Assembly (NCBI GenBank): GCA_020736575.1
Contig: JAGPYM010000004.1
Location: 2,046,001-2,110,000, forward strand
From: Thelonectria olida
Lineage: Eukaryota; Ascomycota; Sordariomycetes; Hypocreales; Nectriaceae
Reading direction: 5' to 3'
DNA: 64,000 nt
Shown: in pieces, positions 32,481 through 46,202 of the stretch
Layout of the letters: the number at the start of each line of letters is the position of its first letter
Position numbering within the stretch: position 1 is the first letter of the stretch
Program-made: the position numbers and the translations under genes
The notes under the pieces: model-generated
Told to the model about the DNA's origin: nothing
Databases searched by the model: none
The model's input: the letters and a program-made list of their open reading frames with translations, nothing else

Positions 32481-33950
32481 TTCCTCGCCATTTATATCGC
32501 TCTCTACCTACAGTCTGTCTATCTCTTCCCGACACCAGATACACACTGTCGTAACGGCCTCCTCCTGACCATGGCTGGCTCCCTCATGCAGCTCCGACAT
32601 TTCAAGGCAATACAGCGACCAAGGCAAGATCTCTAACCGCAAACATGGCGTTGACGTGAGCGTATTACGACCCTAACCCGATGCAAGGCATGGCGCACCC
32701 ACAGTTTCCAACATCCCTTGTCATCGGGCTCTGTTTGGTGCCAATTGGAAGCCCTCACAGCCCCAAACCGACAAGAACTATCGATATCTGCTGCACGACT
32801 CCCATAGCGGCCCGCCTGAACGGACCGCCGGACCCACGATAATGCGACGCTGTTGTTGCCGTCTTGAGGCTATAGGAACTGAGTCTCGGGGATGCCGACC
32901 ACCTATGGATTGGATTGGTCTTGGAACAAGACGGTCTATACGTACGTAGAGGCCATTTCGCTCGGCATGCATCCCTCAGGTGATTTTTTTCTTTTCTGCG
33001 TCATACACAATAAGCGCGAGTCTGCTCTCAGAGATGGCTTCACCAAGCGTCGAAGCAATACGACGGGGCGTCGAGGCGAAGAAGCAAGCCTCACAGGCCT
33101 TGGCACGCATTTGGCAACGGCTTTCCAACGGCGGGCTTAAGAGACGCCTCGTTCTTGTCTAGGAGCGAATTGAAGCCCTGAGAAGCCGTTTTGTGGCTGC
33201 TGCATGCTTTGATGCGTCCCACCTCAGCGGGATTGTCCCAGTTTTTCGGGTCGGGTGCTAGAGCCAGTTCAGCTGCATTGGACCGTATAATTGAGATTCG
33301 TATTATAGCCCCAGCGGCCGAAAGCCACAAAGTCGGAGAAAAACTAATAACCGTTTGGCCCTCGACGGTTGATGGACGGTCCGTTCAAGCCACACTTTTT
33401 AGCAACATTCTCTGCGGGCTATACGGACGGTTCCCATGTGATTGGACGGCTGAGGCTATAATTAACGCTCAGCTCGTGGTGGCGGGGTATGGTCAGTACA
33501 GATCTCCGGCTGTAAACATGTTGCTAGATCGGAATGAGATTGACCCGAGGGGCCATTTCTCCGGCTGTGAGTCTGATCGAGTATGGTCAAAGGCCTCTGC
33601 GAGACAATGCTTTCAGTAATGGATGGCGGTTTGCCTTGTGCGTGTTCATGTTTGTTCAGACTGGTTGACATGGCTTGCGTGTTGCAAGTGCTGTTCGAGA
33701 GGACAATGACAGAAAAGAAGCCATTTCTTGGCATGTCTTGGAGAGGTTCTATCTATCCTCAATGTAGGTCTTATCTTGATAAAGACGGGTGATTGTTTGT
33801 GTCAGTGCTGCCTCCCCTGATTCGCAAACCAAGCACGAAAACCAAAGACTATTCTGTCTCTCTGAGTTTCGTGCTAAAGCGGACCCCCCCCCCGAGAGTG
33901 TCTTGCACAGCCACTCTAACGCCATAAGAGACCATCCGTCATCACCACCA
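32481..33950. other. Intergenic, nothing recognised
   Basis: About 1.5 kb between the terpene synthase start and the end of the GPCR gene. Several short open frames show no known features. Confidence 0.5.
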
Positions 33951-35632
33951 TCACATACTAGCAGACCTCTTCCCAGGCGCCTCGGCCATCCGTCGAAGTT
34001 CCACATCGCTCCCAGACTCGCTATCGTCCAGAAAGCTGCTTCCCCCGATGCCGCCGCTCATCTCCGTGCTGCCCAGGCGATCCACAACCCCCGTGTCCGC
34101 CATGTCCCCCGTCAGCTGCTGCTGCTGCTGGGCCTGTCCGGGCTCGTCGCGTCGGTGCTTCCACGTCTCGCGCAGCGCGTGCGAGCTCGTGATGAAGAAG
34201 ATGACTGCATTCCATAGACCCTGGAGCGGCAGCACCGCGGCCGTGGCCACGTGGTACTCGTACGGCGAGTCGCCGAGCAGCCAGCTGTGAATGCGGTTCA
34301 TGCTGCTGGGGATCCAAGTCGCCAGCACGCTGAGGGCGAACAGCAAGCTGGTGCGCAGGTAGGCGCGCTTGATGGGGTCGTCGACGACGAACTTGGAGAA
34401 GACGTGGGACGTGGCGAGCTTGATTTGCTGCAGCGGCTGTCTGCGCTTGGGCGTCGGGGCCGGAGCGGACGTAACTGTTGAGAAGTTGGAAAAGTATTGG
34501 TTTGACGGCGGCTGCATCGACGACGACGACATCTCGAAGGACGTGTTTGGCGACAATGGCTGTTTGTACGCCGTCTTGGGCTCCGTGGGCAGGGCGCTCG
34601 AGGACGCGGTCGACTGGACGACTTGAACTTCGGTCACGATTCTTCCGTAGAAGCAGTCTTGGGGGACTAGAAAGTCTACGCGAGGCTTCTATCGCGAAGT
34701 GTGAGTTCTCTCATCCCTAGCCAGGTACTTGGGATGGACAGATGGACTGACCTGCTCATTAGTCCCAGCCTCGCGACTCTTAGACGCAGAAATGCTCTTG
34801 AGTCTGTTCCTGGAGTGGAAGACGTGGTATCCAACCATGAAATAGAAGATTAACGATCCAACAATGCAGATCCAAATCAGCATGTAGTATGAGTATATGC
34901 GCACGTTTTCCCACTCTGTATCAACCCAGCACCAAATCTGTCATCGGCACGTCAGTCATCCCATGCGGCCATGAGGAAGTTGACATTGGAACCGAACACT
35001 CACAGTCGCCGACCCATACATCTTTCCCTTTCGCGGGTTTCTAACCAACAACAAAGTCAAGGCGATGACAAAGGGTCCTCCATAGCAGATGAGGCAGTAC
35101 AACCACCACCACTTTCGAAAGGCATCAGGGCTCGTCCGGAAGAAGAAGACAAGAAAGACATTAAAGGCCATGGCCAGGGACCACCAGGGGTCAGACTGCA
35201 TGAACCTATGGACAACCCTTGTCAGCCACCACCATGTTCTGTTCTGCATTGCACAGTCACATGGCATCCAATGGGGGAGCAAAGGCAGCCTCAAGGAGGC
35301 AAGGAAGAGGGAACTCACATCTGGAACAAGAAGCCCTGTCCCTGGCAAAGCGACGAATCAACGCCCTGCTCAACACCATCGAGAGCAATCAGACTCGCAA
35401 TGCTGGCGCCAATATTGGAGATACTGGCAAAGACGATAAAGGTGTTTTGCACATTGCGCACGCGCGGGGCGAGTGCGTAGGCGACGAAGATGAGCAGGAC
35501 AGCGACCAAGCTGATGGAGCCTCCTATGCGCTCCAGCAGAACGAGGGTGCCGTGCTGCGTCGACGTCAGATCCTCGTCTCGAGGGGTGAGGAGCGAGTGC
35601 GCCAGCATGATGGCATTCGGCGAGTCGGTCAA
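33951..35632 (-). CDS. cAMP-receptor-like G-protein-coupled receptor
   Basis: Exons 35632-35319, 35205-35004, 34937-34752 and 34688-33951; 479 residues. Five hydrophobic helices lie in the first 220 residues (for example GGSISLVAVLLIFVAYALAP, WWLYCLICYGGPFVIALTLL and YSYYMLIWICIVGSLIFYFM), then a long Ser/Pro-rich third cytoplasmic loop, then two more helices (RTSLLFALSVLATWIPSSMN and TAAVLPLQGLWNAVIFFITS) and an acidic tail. This is the Dictyostelium cAR-like class of fungal receptors (Gpr/Git3 neighbourhood), thought to sense nutrients or other cues and signal through heterotrimeric G proteins. An ATG at 35608 is an alternative start. Ligand unknown. Confidence 0.82.
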
Positions 35633-37337
35633 GGTAGAGTCAAGTAAGGGCTCGAGAGCAAGAAAGAGGCGTCAAGAAGAAGGCCGATTACAAATTAAAG
35701 AAAAAAATGCAAAGAAGGAGAAGGAGAAAAAAGATGACTGGATCAAAAGAAGCGAGTATGTCGTGCAAAGACACAAGAAGCGTCCTCGCACACACAAGCC
35801 GCAGAGGCGGGCAGGCCTTGGCAAGAAAGAGAGTCGACTCGAGTCGAGGTGAGAAGGAGAAGAAGAAGTGGGAATTCCTGCCAGCAGCCGAGAGCTGAGA
35901 AAGAAAGAGAGAGAAAGGCCCTTGAGTTCGAGGCAAAAAAGGTCAGTCACCAAAAGGAATTGTGACGCAGTGCCACCGTCGCCAGCTGCAGGTTGCCGGA
36001 GGATGGGGAGAGAACAAGGCGGATAGGGCTATGGGATGGTGAGGCGGGCCATCTGTCTGTTCTTGGAGGGCGAGGTGATTGCTTGCGAGTGTCCTTGGGC
36101 TGTTCTCGCCGTTGCAGTTGCTTACAAGAAGCTGTTATCGACGAGTGAGTGTGGTGTTGAGCCCATGCCGAGCAAGAGAAGAGGATGTGGGAATGGTTGC
36201 AAGGGCAGAAGAAGAAGACATGCAGCCCAGCAACCCAACTTTGTCCTCGAATGCCATCCATTATTGGGCCACAGCTGGCGAAGTGTCTGCCGTCTGTCAG
36301 CCAGCTGCCAGCTGCAAGTTTGCCCAAAGAGCTCATCTGGGAGTGTCGGCCCGCCCGCTGCGCACCCGTCGTCCAATCTCGTCCTTGACTGGCTCAGCCT
36401 TTTTGGTCTGAAAGTGCACATGAGTTTTCAGGCAGCCCAGCAGGTAACTTGTTGTTCTTTTTTGGCATTGCGTTTCAACATGTACACGCTCGCCCGATAC
36501 CTACCTTACCTACCTCGGTACATAGCTGAGTTTGAGGCTGAGTCTCAACTTGATGCATGGGACCTCGAAACAAGACAATACATACCCCAAGCTCCCGTCG
36601 TCGAGGGGCAACAACATATGCACATCTTCCCCTCACTTTCCCCATCCTCTTAGCCCAGCCTCGTCCCGTCCAGCACGCACAAGCCGGGCGAGGGCAAACG
36701 CAGGTGAGCTGCAAGGCAATGTATGCCAATCTCTTTCAGTGGCCTAATGCCAGCTCCTCTCTCTCGGCATCGAGTCCATCCGCCGAGCAGCCATCAACAA
36801 CCACTCCTCGACGCCACCCCGACGTGCCCAGGCTCCAAGAATGAGCGGTAAGGGCAAACACAACCCACCCAGCGTTTGTTCGTGCGTCCATCGCCCGCAC
36901 TTGATTAGTCCTATCGACAAGCCACTTGGTGCAGGGGGCCGAACGAAGCCCATCTCATGCCCGAGAACGCCCGGGCTGAACAAGGAAAATACGCGGTTCT
37001 GTAGGCCAACAGATAGATCCTGCACATCGCACGCCTCATGCTGTGTGCACCGTTCAATTGTTTGCCTCGGACTCGGCGCCGTCGCTTCTCTCCTCCAGCC
37101 CTCATTCCACCGTCCCGCGTATCATATCGTAACACAGCCAGCCATCTCACGTTGCGCCAATCACCCTGGGAAATCAATTGCTCCAAGAGAGTCCATTTCA
37201 AATGTCCAATTGCACTATTTTGTGCTACTAAGCCCCCCTAAAGCTGGGCTCTCAAGAGATAAACAATAGCTAGAAAACTCCCAGCTTTGTGCCGTGCACC
37301 ACTCTCCCATCAAACAACTCCTCTTCTTCCTCCAGGT
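35633..37337. other. Intergenic with purine/pyrimidine-skewed GPCR leader
   Basis: About 1.7 kb without a recognised gene. From about 35650 to 35940 the plus strand is strongly purine-rich (a long pyrimidine tract on the receptor's strand), which looks like promoter or 5' leader of the GPCR. Confidence 0.5.
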
Positions 37338-39013
37338 CTACAGAGTATACAAAAAGTCGGGTCTCTTGTCGCCCATCTGGTGGATCGCCTCGGCCGACTT
37401 GCCCTCGACCCAGTGGTCTCGCTCGCCATTGAGACGCTTCCTGTTCTCCCGCGCAAGCATCAAGTACATGATGGCGCTGCCGCCAAAGATGCCAAAGAAC
37501 ATGTACCCGAGAATCGTTCCATGTCCCTCGTAGAACCGAGGCGCGTTGATGAAGACGTTGCTGCTCACGATGCCATTCAGGTTTCCCCATCCAATGACGA
37601 ATCCGAGCACGATACCACGCTTGTACACACCCTCGATATTGTTCGCAACCCATGTGATGGTAATGGGAATAGCAGGATAGATGCCCAATGCTCCGAGGAA
37701 GCATCCGCAGTACTGCACAGCCGGGTTCGTCGACGCAATCAGCATGATGAAGCCAGCAATGCCAATGGGCGCAACCATCAGGTTGAAGATGCCACGTCTG
37801 CCGACACGATCCGAGTACACGCCAAGACAGACCGTCACAATCGCAGCCAGGGCGTACGGGGGCACACTGAGGAGTTGGTTCTTGATAACCTGCGACTTGT
37901 CGGTAAAGGCCATGTTCTGGATGATGGTGGGCAGGAACACGCTGAAGGAGTAAAGAGGCATCAGAGGCCCCATGTAGATGAGCATGCCGCAATACGTCTT
38001 CCAGTCAGTGACAGCCTGCCAGAAGTACTTCATCTTGAATTCTTCATGCTGGGCAGAGGCCTGCTGGTCGCGCTGAAGACGGAGAATAACGCGTCGGCGG
38101 TCGTCTTCGGAAAGGAACTTGGCCTCATCAGGGAAGTCGTGGACCATCCAGAAGGACACAACGCCGACAACGATGGTGAGGAGACCCTCGAGAATGAAGA
38201 TCCACGCCCAGCCAGCAATGTCAGCGATGCCGTCCATCTTTTCAATGCCCGCGGCAAGAAGACCACCAAAAGATCCGGCCAGAGCGGCAGCTGAGAAGAA
38301 CCAGGCGGCGCGAGTGCCGAACTCGCCGCGTCTGTACCAGCACGAGAGGTAGTAGTTGATTCCGGGAAACAGGCCTGCCTCGGTGACACCAAGGAACCAT
38401 CGCGCGGCCATGAGGCCGGACCAGTTCTTCACAAAGCCCATTCCCAACATGGTAGCACCCCAGAGAATCCTAAGTTGCATAGTCAGTTCAATGTCCACAG
38501 GGGTATTTAGAGCTGAGATCTCTCACATAATCACAGGAATGAAGATGGAAGGTCGAGTGCTCTTGAGAAGGATGTTGGCGAGAACCTCAAACAGAGCGTA
38601 CGAGATGTAAAAGACTGTCAAGGTCGCATTGAATTGGGTGGTTGACATGTCGATATCAGTCAAGAGGCCGGCAATTTTGGCATTGCCGATGTTGGTTCGG
38701 TCGAGGAAGCAGACGAGGTACAGGAAGCACAACTAGCAATTGTCAGCATTGGTTAGGTCTTCATAAGGGAACTGAATAATAGTGACATACCCATGGGACG
38801 AGCTGCAAGTCGAGCTTCCGGATAAGCTTGCGCTCCTATTGTAGACATTAGCCTCAGACTGCTCTCACTGTCGTCTTGCCGAGCTGAATAAGAGATACTT
38901 ACCGCTTCCTTCCTCTCCTCCTCAGACAAGCCAGCATCGGGGTCGTTGACCAGGTCGACCTCCTGCGTCGTTACCTTCTCGTCGAAGGCCTCGCTCCGGT
39001 CTAGGTCGCTCAT
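37338..39013 (-). CDS. MFS transporter, anion:cation symporter (Dal5/Tna1-like)
   Basis: Exons 39013-38903, 38835-38791 (45 nt), 38732-38527 and 38469-37338; 497 residues. A cytoplasmic N-terminus of about 50 residues is followed by twelve expected membrane helices. Helix 1 and its loop read CFLDRTNIGNAKIAGL, typical of the ACS family of allantoate, nicotinate and vitamin permeases; WFLGVTEAGLFPGINYYLS and the loop GVYSDRVGRRGIF (the MFS D-R-x-G-R signature) agree. It probably brings an organic anion into the cell with protons. Nothing ties it to the polyketide cluster more than 10 kb away. Confidence 0.88.
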
Positions 39014-42000
39014 GGTTGCTCCTTGTTCGACGTTGAATCGTAAAGGCCTATAGCAACAAGCGGGTTTTCGTAGTTGGGGAAGGGGAAAGAGAAGACGCTT
39101 TCTCCCGAATCAGGATTGACGGGGGGGCAACGTGGGCAAGTAGGCAGAGAGTAGGAGTGGACAAGGATTTCACAACCAGCCGAGCAAAGTCGCAATGGAT
39201 TGGCAGGGCTTGGGAGATCAAAGACAAAAAGAGACTCAGGTTCGATGCGAGACAGGAGCCCTTAAAACGGGTGCGATGGTGGAACAGTGAAGTCGCGTGT
39301 GAAGCGGGACGGGGTTGACGGGGTGTGTTCTGAAAGAACAGGCGAACGACGATGGGAGGAGGATGGGCATTCGTATAAGATAACAAGGCAAGAAAGCAAT
39401 CAACCAGAGGGCAAAATAGAGTTGTCGATGAGACGGCTTCTATTCTTGTTCCTGGCGGTGATCTCCGTCTTTGAAGCTTCCAGTGCAAACGTGTCGATCA
39501 AAGGGGAAGAGGCATGCCGACTTTAATAGGAAAACTCGGATAGAGTCCTCGCCCTCGCTTGCCATTGTCCCGTCGACTTGGGGCAATGCGACCCCGAGCA
39601 AGTCGAAGCAGGAGAATGAGGAGTAGTGTGGAGAGACAGGTCAAGGAGACGCTTTCCTTGAATTGTCAGTTTGGTGAGGAGAAGACGGACTAGCAAGGCA
39701 GGCATTCTTCATCGAGTAGAGGGAAGCAAGCAAGCAATCATAGACCTACACCCGCCGCAATCCTCATTTCATCCATGCCATCCGTCCGTCCGCGTCCAAC
39801 CCCAAAAGGCTGCGGGTCACGCCCCAGTTGCGAGCAAAGGAACGAACCATTTCCATTTGTGAAGTCAGTTTAGACTGTGGATTTTCTCCTCCGATGGGGG
39901 GGAGGCAGGAGAGAGAGGGGGGGGTGTGAAACCAAGGTGGTAGTATGTTGATGGGATTTGGCGCTGTTGGATGGATCATGATCATGGGGAGCATGGGGAC
40001 GGGAGGATTTGTCGACGGATGGTCTAAGCGGGGAATGGTTTAGAAAAGAGGGAGAAAGAGGGGGAATACAACCACGATAATCCCTGAGAAGGCAACTATG
40101 TCTAGAATGGAGAAATGATTGACCCTTTTGTTGGGCTATTGGGCTACGCATTGGGGTCACTGCAGCCATCTAATGCAATGACATTATTCGTACATATCCA
40201 GACCTGCCTTCCTTACTTATTAGGCTGCTGACTGACGAAGAGTGACGACGGGAACGGAGTCGCTTTGTACAATTGCTCTATTCGCATGTACGTTGGCCGC
40301 ACCCTTGCGCCTTTGTTTTCCACCCCGGCAGATGGGCCATGTAACGCTGGGCAGTGTACGCAGCGGGTGGTGATGGGAGCATCTGTATTTTTGAGGCGGC
40401 CACGCGAGGGAGAGAAGGCAGAGTCAACAAGGGTACCTGTGTACGGACGAATGAGTGATACTGCAACTGCCTTCTGTACAGTACCTGTGTTGGTGGTGGC
40501 GGTGGTGGTTGTTGTTGTGTGGGCGTACAAGGACACGGGACAGACGGTGATCGACATTGCCGGATCTTCGTTTTCGTGGGCGTCCATTAGTTGACTTGGG
40601 TAACTAAGCATGGACAGTCCATTGCAAACAATGTGCCGTCATAGGCCGTCACTGAAACCTCGTGCAGAACATGGAGCATTAGAGACGCAAATGCACTCTC
40701 ATCCTCTACTCTCATCAACCGTCGTTGTCTTCTCCCCAACTTGTGTCCACTGGATCAATCAAGATCAGATTTCCCCAGAGATGAATCTCAGCTTCACCCC
40801 GTGGGGAGGAAGAGGAGTCCTTGTTCTCGGTTCACTAGAAGTCAGGAGAGCAGCCTGTCATGCCCAATCCCAGCCGGCCGGGTGGTCTCACCTAGACAGA
40901 CTGGGTCGGCTCATCTCATCGCATCTCAGCCCACCGAGTGACTGCGCACATCCGCGTCCGTTGATGAAAACAACCCAGACTACTCGGTCGGCTGTGGTCA
41001 CCCGACACGCCTCCATCAAGCCACTCCCGGCACCCGTGAAATCCCTCGAACAATGAAACACAGCAAAGGATTCACTCGGTAGACAGATCAGATAACTATC
41101 TTAGATGGGTGACAATACCAATCTGTCGGCACCAGATAGTCTGCTCCTTGCGCTTGACTCATGATTTGACTGCAAATCACTAATATCACCACGACCTATC
41201 ATTAACCTGTTGGTCCCTCGGAAACAGGATCGAGGCTTGCATCTCTTGGAGTCTTGGCCCCCCAACCTAGGCCCTACTTCGGCCGAACCCTCTTTGCTTG
41301 TGTGCCACTTTCCTGCACACAATCTAACAATAACCAATGCTTGTGAAGTGATGCCATTCGAGGAATAGCATGGTTCGACGTCGGTATAGACACCGACGCC
41401 AAGACGGCCGGCTCTCAAACAAAGCTTCAGCCCTGAACGTGGGCGTCTTCTCCAGGTCCCGTCCCCCACGAGGGCGAGACAATAGTCTGACGGACTTGCT
41501 CTGCCGTCATCGATCTTCAGGCACATTCCATCCTGCTCGTTCCAGATCGTCTCCTTTCTTTTTCCCTTTCCCCAGACATCAGGCAGGGGAACGTATCCAT
41601 GAAAAACAATTCCGACGTGGACGCAACCACCCGTCCAGCTCTCCAGCCGCCTGCAGCACGGGATTAAAAGAAAAAAAAAAAAGAAAAAAAATCCAACAGC
41701 AACCGCCGTAGCTGTCGTTAACAACCAATTGACAGCGGTAACTGCTGCAGGAAACCACATGGGAAGGGAACCTACATGTCAAGTTCGTTCCAGAACCTTG
41801 ACCGGTTTTCTAGTGTTGGTCTAGCTTCCCCTCCCCAATCTCTTCTCCACTAGATCCTCCTCAGCCAGCCAAATTCCCCTCTCTCTGCGGGCGCAGCCTA
41901 CCACTGAGGTTGTGCAACCAAATGGCGAAATGAGAGCAGGCGCAAGATGAGGGGATTTGATGACAGAGAAGAAAAGCCTCGTTGGACGGGAGAATGCACG

Positions 42001-43964
42001 AGCTGATCGGAGCGCTGAGCAAGGTGGATGACCAAGTCCAGTCCTCGATACGGAGTTGCTCGCACCAAACCGGGCTGAAGGAAGAAATAACCATTCTGCA
42101 CGCACCCGGAGCCATTCATCTCTTGGTCTTGGCCTCCCAGGTCCAGGATCTTGAAGGCATGGAAGACCAAGTCCGTCGTCTTCGTCGCTGTTGTTGTCAC
42201 GACCGAGGCAGGTAACCAAGCAACCATCTCGTCTCCCCAAGATGAACTTGCAGCATAGCCCCCTCCATCTCCCTCCCCCGCAAACCCCAGCTGTTCTTCC
42301 CCGCGCCACGAGGGTCCCAGGTCGTCCTTCTCCGCAGATTTGGAGGGCGATCGAAAAAATCTGTGGCCTGTTTCGAGCGAGCGACCGGGCGTCATCGCTT
42401 CTCTCAAGGCCTCACAATGGTCCGATGCCATGGGTGGAGTGGCGGAGGACGAAGGCCGTTTGGTTCCAGACGCCCAATCGCCGACCTTACAAGACCAAAC
42501 GCACGACTAAGCCGGCCGTCCGACGCCCGTGCCCCGGGCCCGAATCCCGGACGCCGGCGAGGGGGTTAGCGACGGCGGCGGCTACTTTACCACCCCGAGC
42601 ACGTCAAAAGACCGTTGCAGAAGCCAAGACTTTTTTGGTTATCGAATACATCCTTGTCCATATTCGTCTGCGAGCAAAAAAAAAAAAAAACGAAATCTGC
42701 GCGCCCCGTAAGATTATGCACTCTTCTCCAAACGGGGGTCGTCGTCGGTCGTTGTCCGATGAAGCCGCCCGCGACTAATAAAGAGTCGGCTTCAAGCCAC
42801 ACGGGGTTCCAACGCCGTTGCTCACATCTGCGTACCCGAGCCACTCACACTGCCTCGTTGATACTTGTAAGAAAATGACGATGGCTTCGTTTCCGGCGTT
42901 TTCTGCCTCAAAGCCCTCAAAGAGCCGTTTGCGTCTTCTTTGGCATGTGCGCGGTTGCGGCTCCGTCCTGTTCCTTGGCTGGTTGTCTGGGTTTCATCAA
43001 AAGCCCGCTTCCAACAACGAAGCAAGGATGATGATTCCACTTTCTTGCATCCAATGCTCCCGTAGTAGCACTCAGCTGTCATCATCGTTGTTGTGCGCGC
43101 GTAATTGGGTTTATTCAACTCCGCGGCCGGTTCCGGGATAAGGGTCGCAGACTTGCAGTTGGCAGATGATTCGGCTATCTCTTGAATGAATAGATGGAAT
43201 GCTTGCTCGTATCTCCTCATCCACGCCGAGTTGCATTCTTCTTTCTCGTGTAAAAGTCTACAAAGGACTGCAAGTGCCTTAGGAGAAGACCTATTTTGCC
43301 AACAGTATGTAAGCAGCCTACGGTGGCGCAACGTTCATCGAGAAACGAATCAACCAGCTGCAGCCACGCTCCTCCATCCTACCCTTCGATACACTCTCAA
43401 CCTCGTGGCAAACTCGTGGCATCCTCTGCGTGCCCCAAGACCAATCAATGCCATGTCAACAGTCCAGGCAACTATAACCCCCCCCAATCGTTCATCGCCT
43501 GATGAGACCCCCATTCCTCACGGTCGTAAACAGGATCATCACCCCGGCCACGTTGCTGGCTGACTCCAGTCTGCCGAAGCCATGTGCCGCTCACGGCACA
43601 CGCGAAAACCGTGCAGTCGTGATTTGTAATAACGCAAATTCAAGCACCAATCCCAGAGCCGGGAAGCGTACACGGCCCACGGATGTAACCGCCACGAGAC
43701 CCAGCTTGCAACGCTCACAACCCCTGCCCAGCGAGATACATCGTGGGGGAAAACACAAGATCTTTGGGACCGTTTGTGCAAACATCGGCAAGGCCATCAT
43801 TTGAAAAGAAGTTTGGGTTGCCCATGTATCACTCACGTCTCAAGGCATCGTGCAGTCCGGTGACACATGGCTGAACATTTTCAAAGCCATCAATTGTGGG
43901 TAGTTCATAGGTAACCGTTTCTTGTGTATATCTAGGTATGGCTGACCAGACTCCGTCAAGTTTT
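39014..43964. other. 5-kb region without recognisable genes
   Basis: Many short frames on both strands but none with a known domain, consistent length or clean splice pattern. Visible items: A-rich runs at about 41665-41692 and 42675-42690, and a (GGT)n-like stretch near 40490-40520. It may hold long untranslated leaders, a non-coding transcript or a very divergent gene. Confidence 0.5.
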
Positions 43965-46202
43965 CTATGCCTTTGAAAGACCCAGTTCCTTGTAAAAGGC
44001 CTCCGAGCTGGGCTCTCTACCCAAAAACTCCTTAAGGAAGTCCATCTCATCAATGCTGCCACCTCTCTCCAAGACGGTGTGGCGGTATCTGCGGCCCTCC
44101 TTGCCATCCATAGGGTTCTTTGCGAAGAACGAGTGGAACATGTCAAGAGAGAAGACCTCCGAGTAGAGGTAGCCGTAGTAGCCAGCGTCATAGCCACCGA
44201 TGAAGTGACCGATTCCAGCATGGCGGTTACCCCATTCCCTACATTCATGTCAGTAAATTGTCTCATCTTGAGCGCTCATCGTGGAATTGACTTACAGGCC
44301 TTCACCAAGATCCTCAGGGCCCTTCGTGCCAGAGATGTCATGTCGGAGGGTGTTCCAGAGTCGGCCAGCATTCAGCTCCTTGACAGCCTCGTGAGACTCA
44401 GGAGTGTGGATAGTCATGTCGAAGGTGCCGATGACCAGCTGTCCGAGGGCGCCAATGGCAGAGTTCAGGCGCTTGGTCGAAATCAACCTCTCAATGAGAT
44501 CATCGGGAATCTGGTCGCCAGTCTCCCAGTGCTTGGATAGCGACTTGAGCACACTAGGCGTCCAGCACCAGTTCTCGAGCATCTGTGAGGGGGCTTCGAC
44601 AAAGTCCAACACGGTAGAAGTACCGTGGAAGTAGCTGTATCGAGTGCGACCCGCCAAGTCGTGGATACCGTGGCCCAGCTCATGGAATAGCGTCAGGACT
44701 TCGTGGTGCTTGAGAAGAGACGGCTTCTTTGGGGAAGGTTTGCTGAAGTTACACACGAGCGCCGTGGCTGGGTAATGCTTCTTGCCGTCCTTGTCCACAT
44801 AACCAGGCTCAAGGTTGAAGTTGGCGTTGTGGCCGTACTTGTTATCACGGGGGTGGAGGTCGAGGTAGAGGTAGCCGTTGAAACCGCCACCAGATGCCTC
44901 ATCGTCCCAGACACTGTAGACGAGAACATCCTCATGCCAAACGATATCCTCGGCCTTTCCGGTGGGACTCAGCCTGGCGCGTTCGTCATCCTTCAATTCT
45001 ACAAAGACAAACCCAAAGATTTCCTCGAAAATCTTGAGCATGCCAGCAAAAGTGGACGTGACAGGGAAGTATTGGGAAATGGCCGTCTCGTCAACGCTAT
45101 ACTCCTTCTCCTTTTGGATTCTGGAGTAGAAGGAGGCATCCCACATGTAGAAATCACCGTCAAATTCGAGACCGCGCTCAGCGTAGTCCTTCTTCTTGTA
45201 CTCGTTGAGAGCGGCGATCTCCTTCTTTCCACCCTCCGCAAGTCGGGTTCGAAGGTCACCCAGGAAGCTCATCACGGCTTCAGGAGTCTTGGCCATCTTC
45301 TCCTCGATTCGAAGGGCAGCATGGTTGGGGTATCCAAGTAGTCGAGCAGCCTCGTCGCGGAGAGCAATGATCTCTTGGAAAATGGGAACGTTGACGTTGG
45401 CCTTGCTCAAACATCAGCTTCGCCCTCAAAATAGTCTAATTCAGCGTCATATACATACCTTGTTAGATTCTGCAATGGTGTATTTGCGTCGCGTGTCCGC
45501 GTTGATGGCGTGCTTGATGAGGGGGAAATAGTGGTTGTACTTGAACGAGAGCTTCACCTTGCCCTCGTTCTCACCAGTTCCCTTCTCCAGGGTATCAATA
45601 TCAATGTCATCGGCGGGAACGCCCTTGAGCTCCTCGGGAGTGAACCAGATAGCACCCTTTTCCTCGTTGAGGTTGGTCTGGCCCTGGATCTCCAATTCGC
45701 TAAGACGCTTCGAGATTTCCTTGAAGCGGTCTCGCTGAGCTCCAGCAGGCAAGCGAAGACCGTTACGAATGTATTTCTGGCGTTCCTTGTCCAGAACGTG
45801 TGCACGCTCTTTATCCAAGCCTTCCGAAGGTCCCTGGGCGTAGGCAGCATCGACGACCTTGAAGATGTCCTCTCGCATGTTGCACTCGATGCCGAAGTCG
45901 TTAAAGACCTTCTCCGACTCGGTAGACGCATCTCTCAAAGCCTTGTCGGTCGACACATGGTGGTAGAAGGTCAAGATGCGTCGCTGGGAGGCAGCCAAGT
46001 TCTCGTCTAGGAGAATAGGCTCAAGGACGTTGGCAAAGGTAGCCTTGTCCTCGGTAACATTAGCAACGACGGAGTCCAAAGCATCCTTGGTGGTGTCACA
46101 GATCTTCTTAGTAGCGGCGGCGATCGACTCGGGAGTGTGGGTGAACAGCGGCGGCGCCTGAGGAGGGTTACGGTACTTGTCGGGAACCATGGTGCTAGTC
46201 AT
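43965..46202 (-). CDS. M3-family metallo-oligopeptidase (saccharolysin/thimet type)
   Basis: Exons 46202-45459, 45401-44296 and 44238-43965; 707 residues. The zinc site HExxH is seen in LFHELGHGIHDLAG (His488, Glu489, His492) with the downstream ligand region DFVEAPSQMLENW. Other M3 landmarks are YNHYFPLIKHA, LRDEAARLLGYPNHA and LEPGYVDKDGKKHYPATALV. It should cleave short cytosolic peptides, as yeast Prd1 does, mainly clearing proteasome products. No signal peptide or mitochondrial presequence is seen. Length is usual for the family. The end of intron 1 was set at GCAAG|GCC to keep the frame; a nearby AG is possible but breaks it. Confidence 0.92.

Noticed and set aside
37287..38294. Long plus-strand open frame (335 codons)
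   Set aside because: It lies wholly antisense to the MFS transporter exon 4, whose minus-strand translation has clear family motifs; the plus frame has none.
41821..42431. Overlapping 160-180-codon minus-strand frames
   Set aside because: No domain, no splice context and competing frames over the same bases; treated as intergenic.
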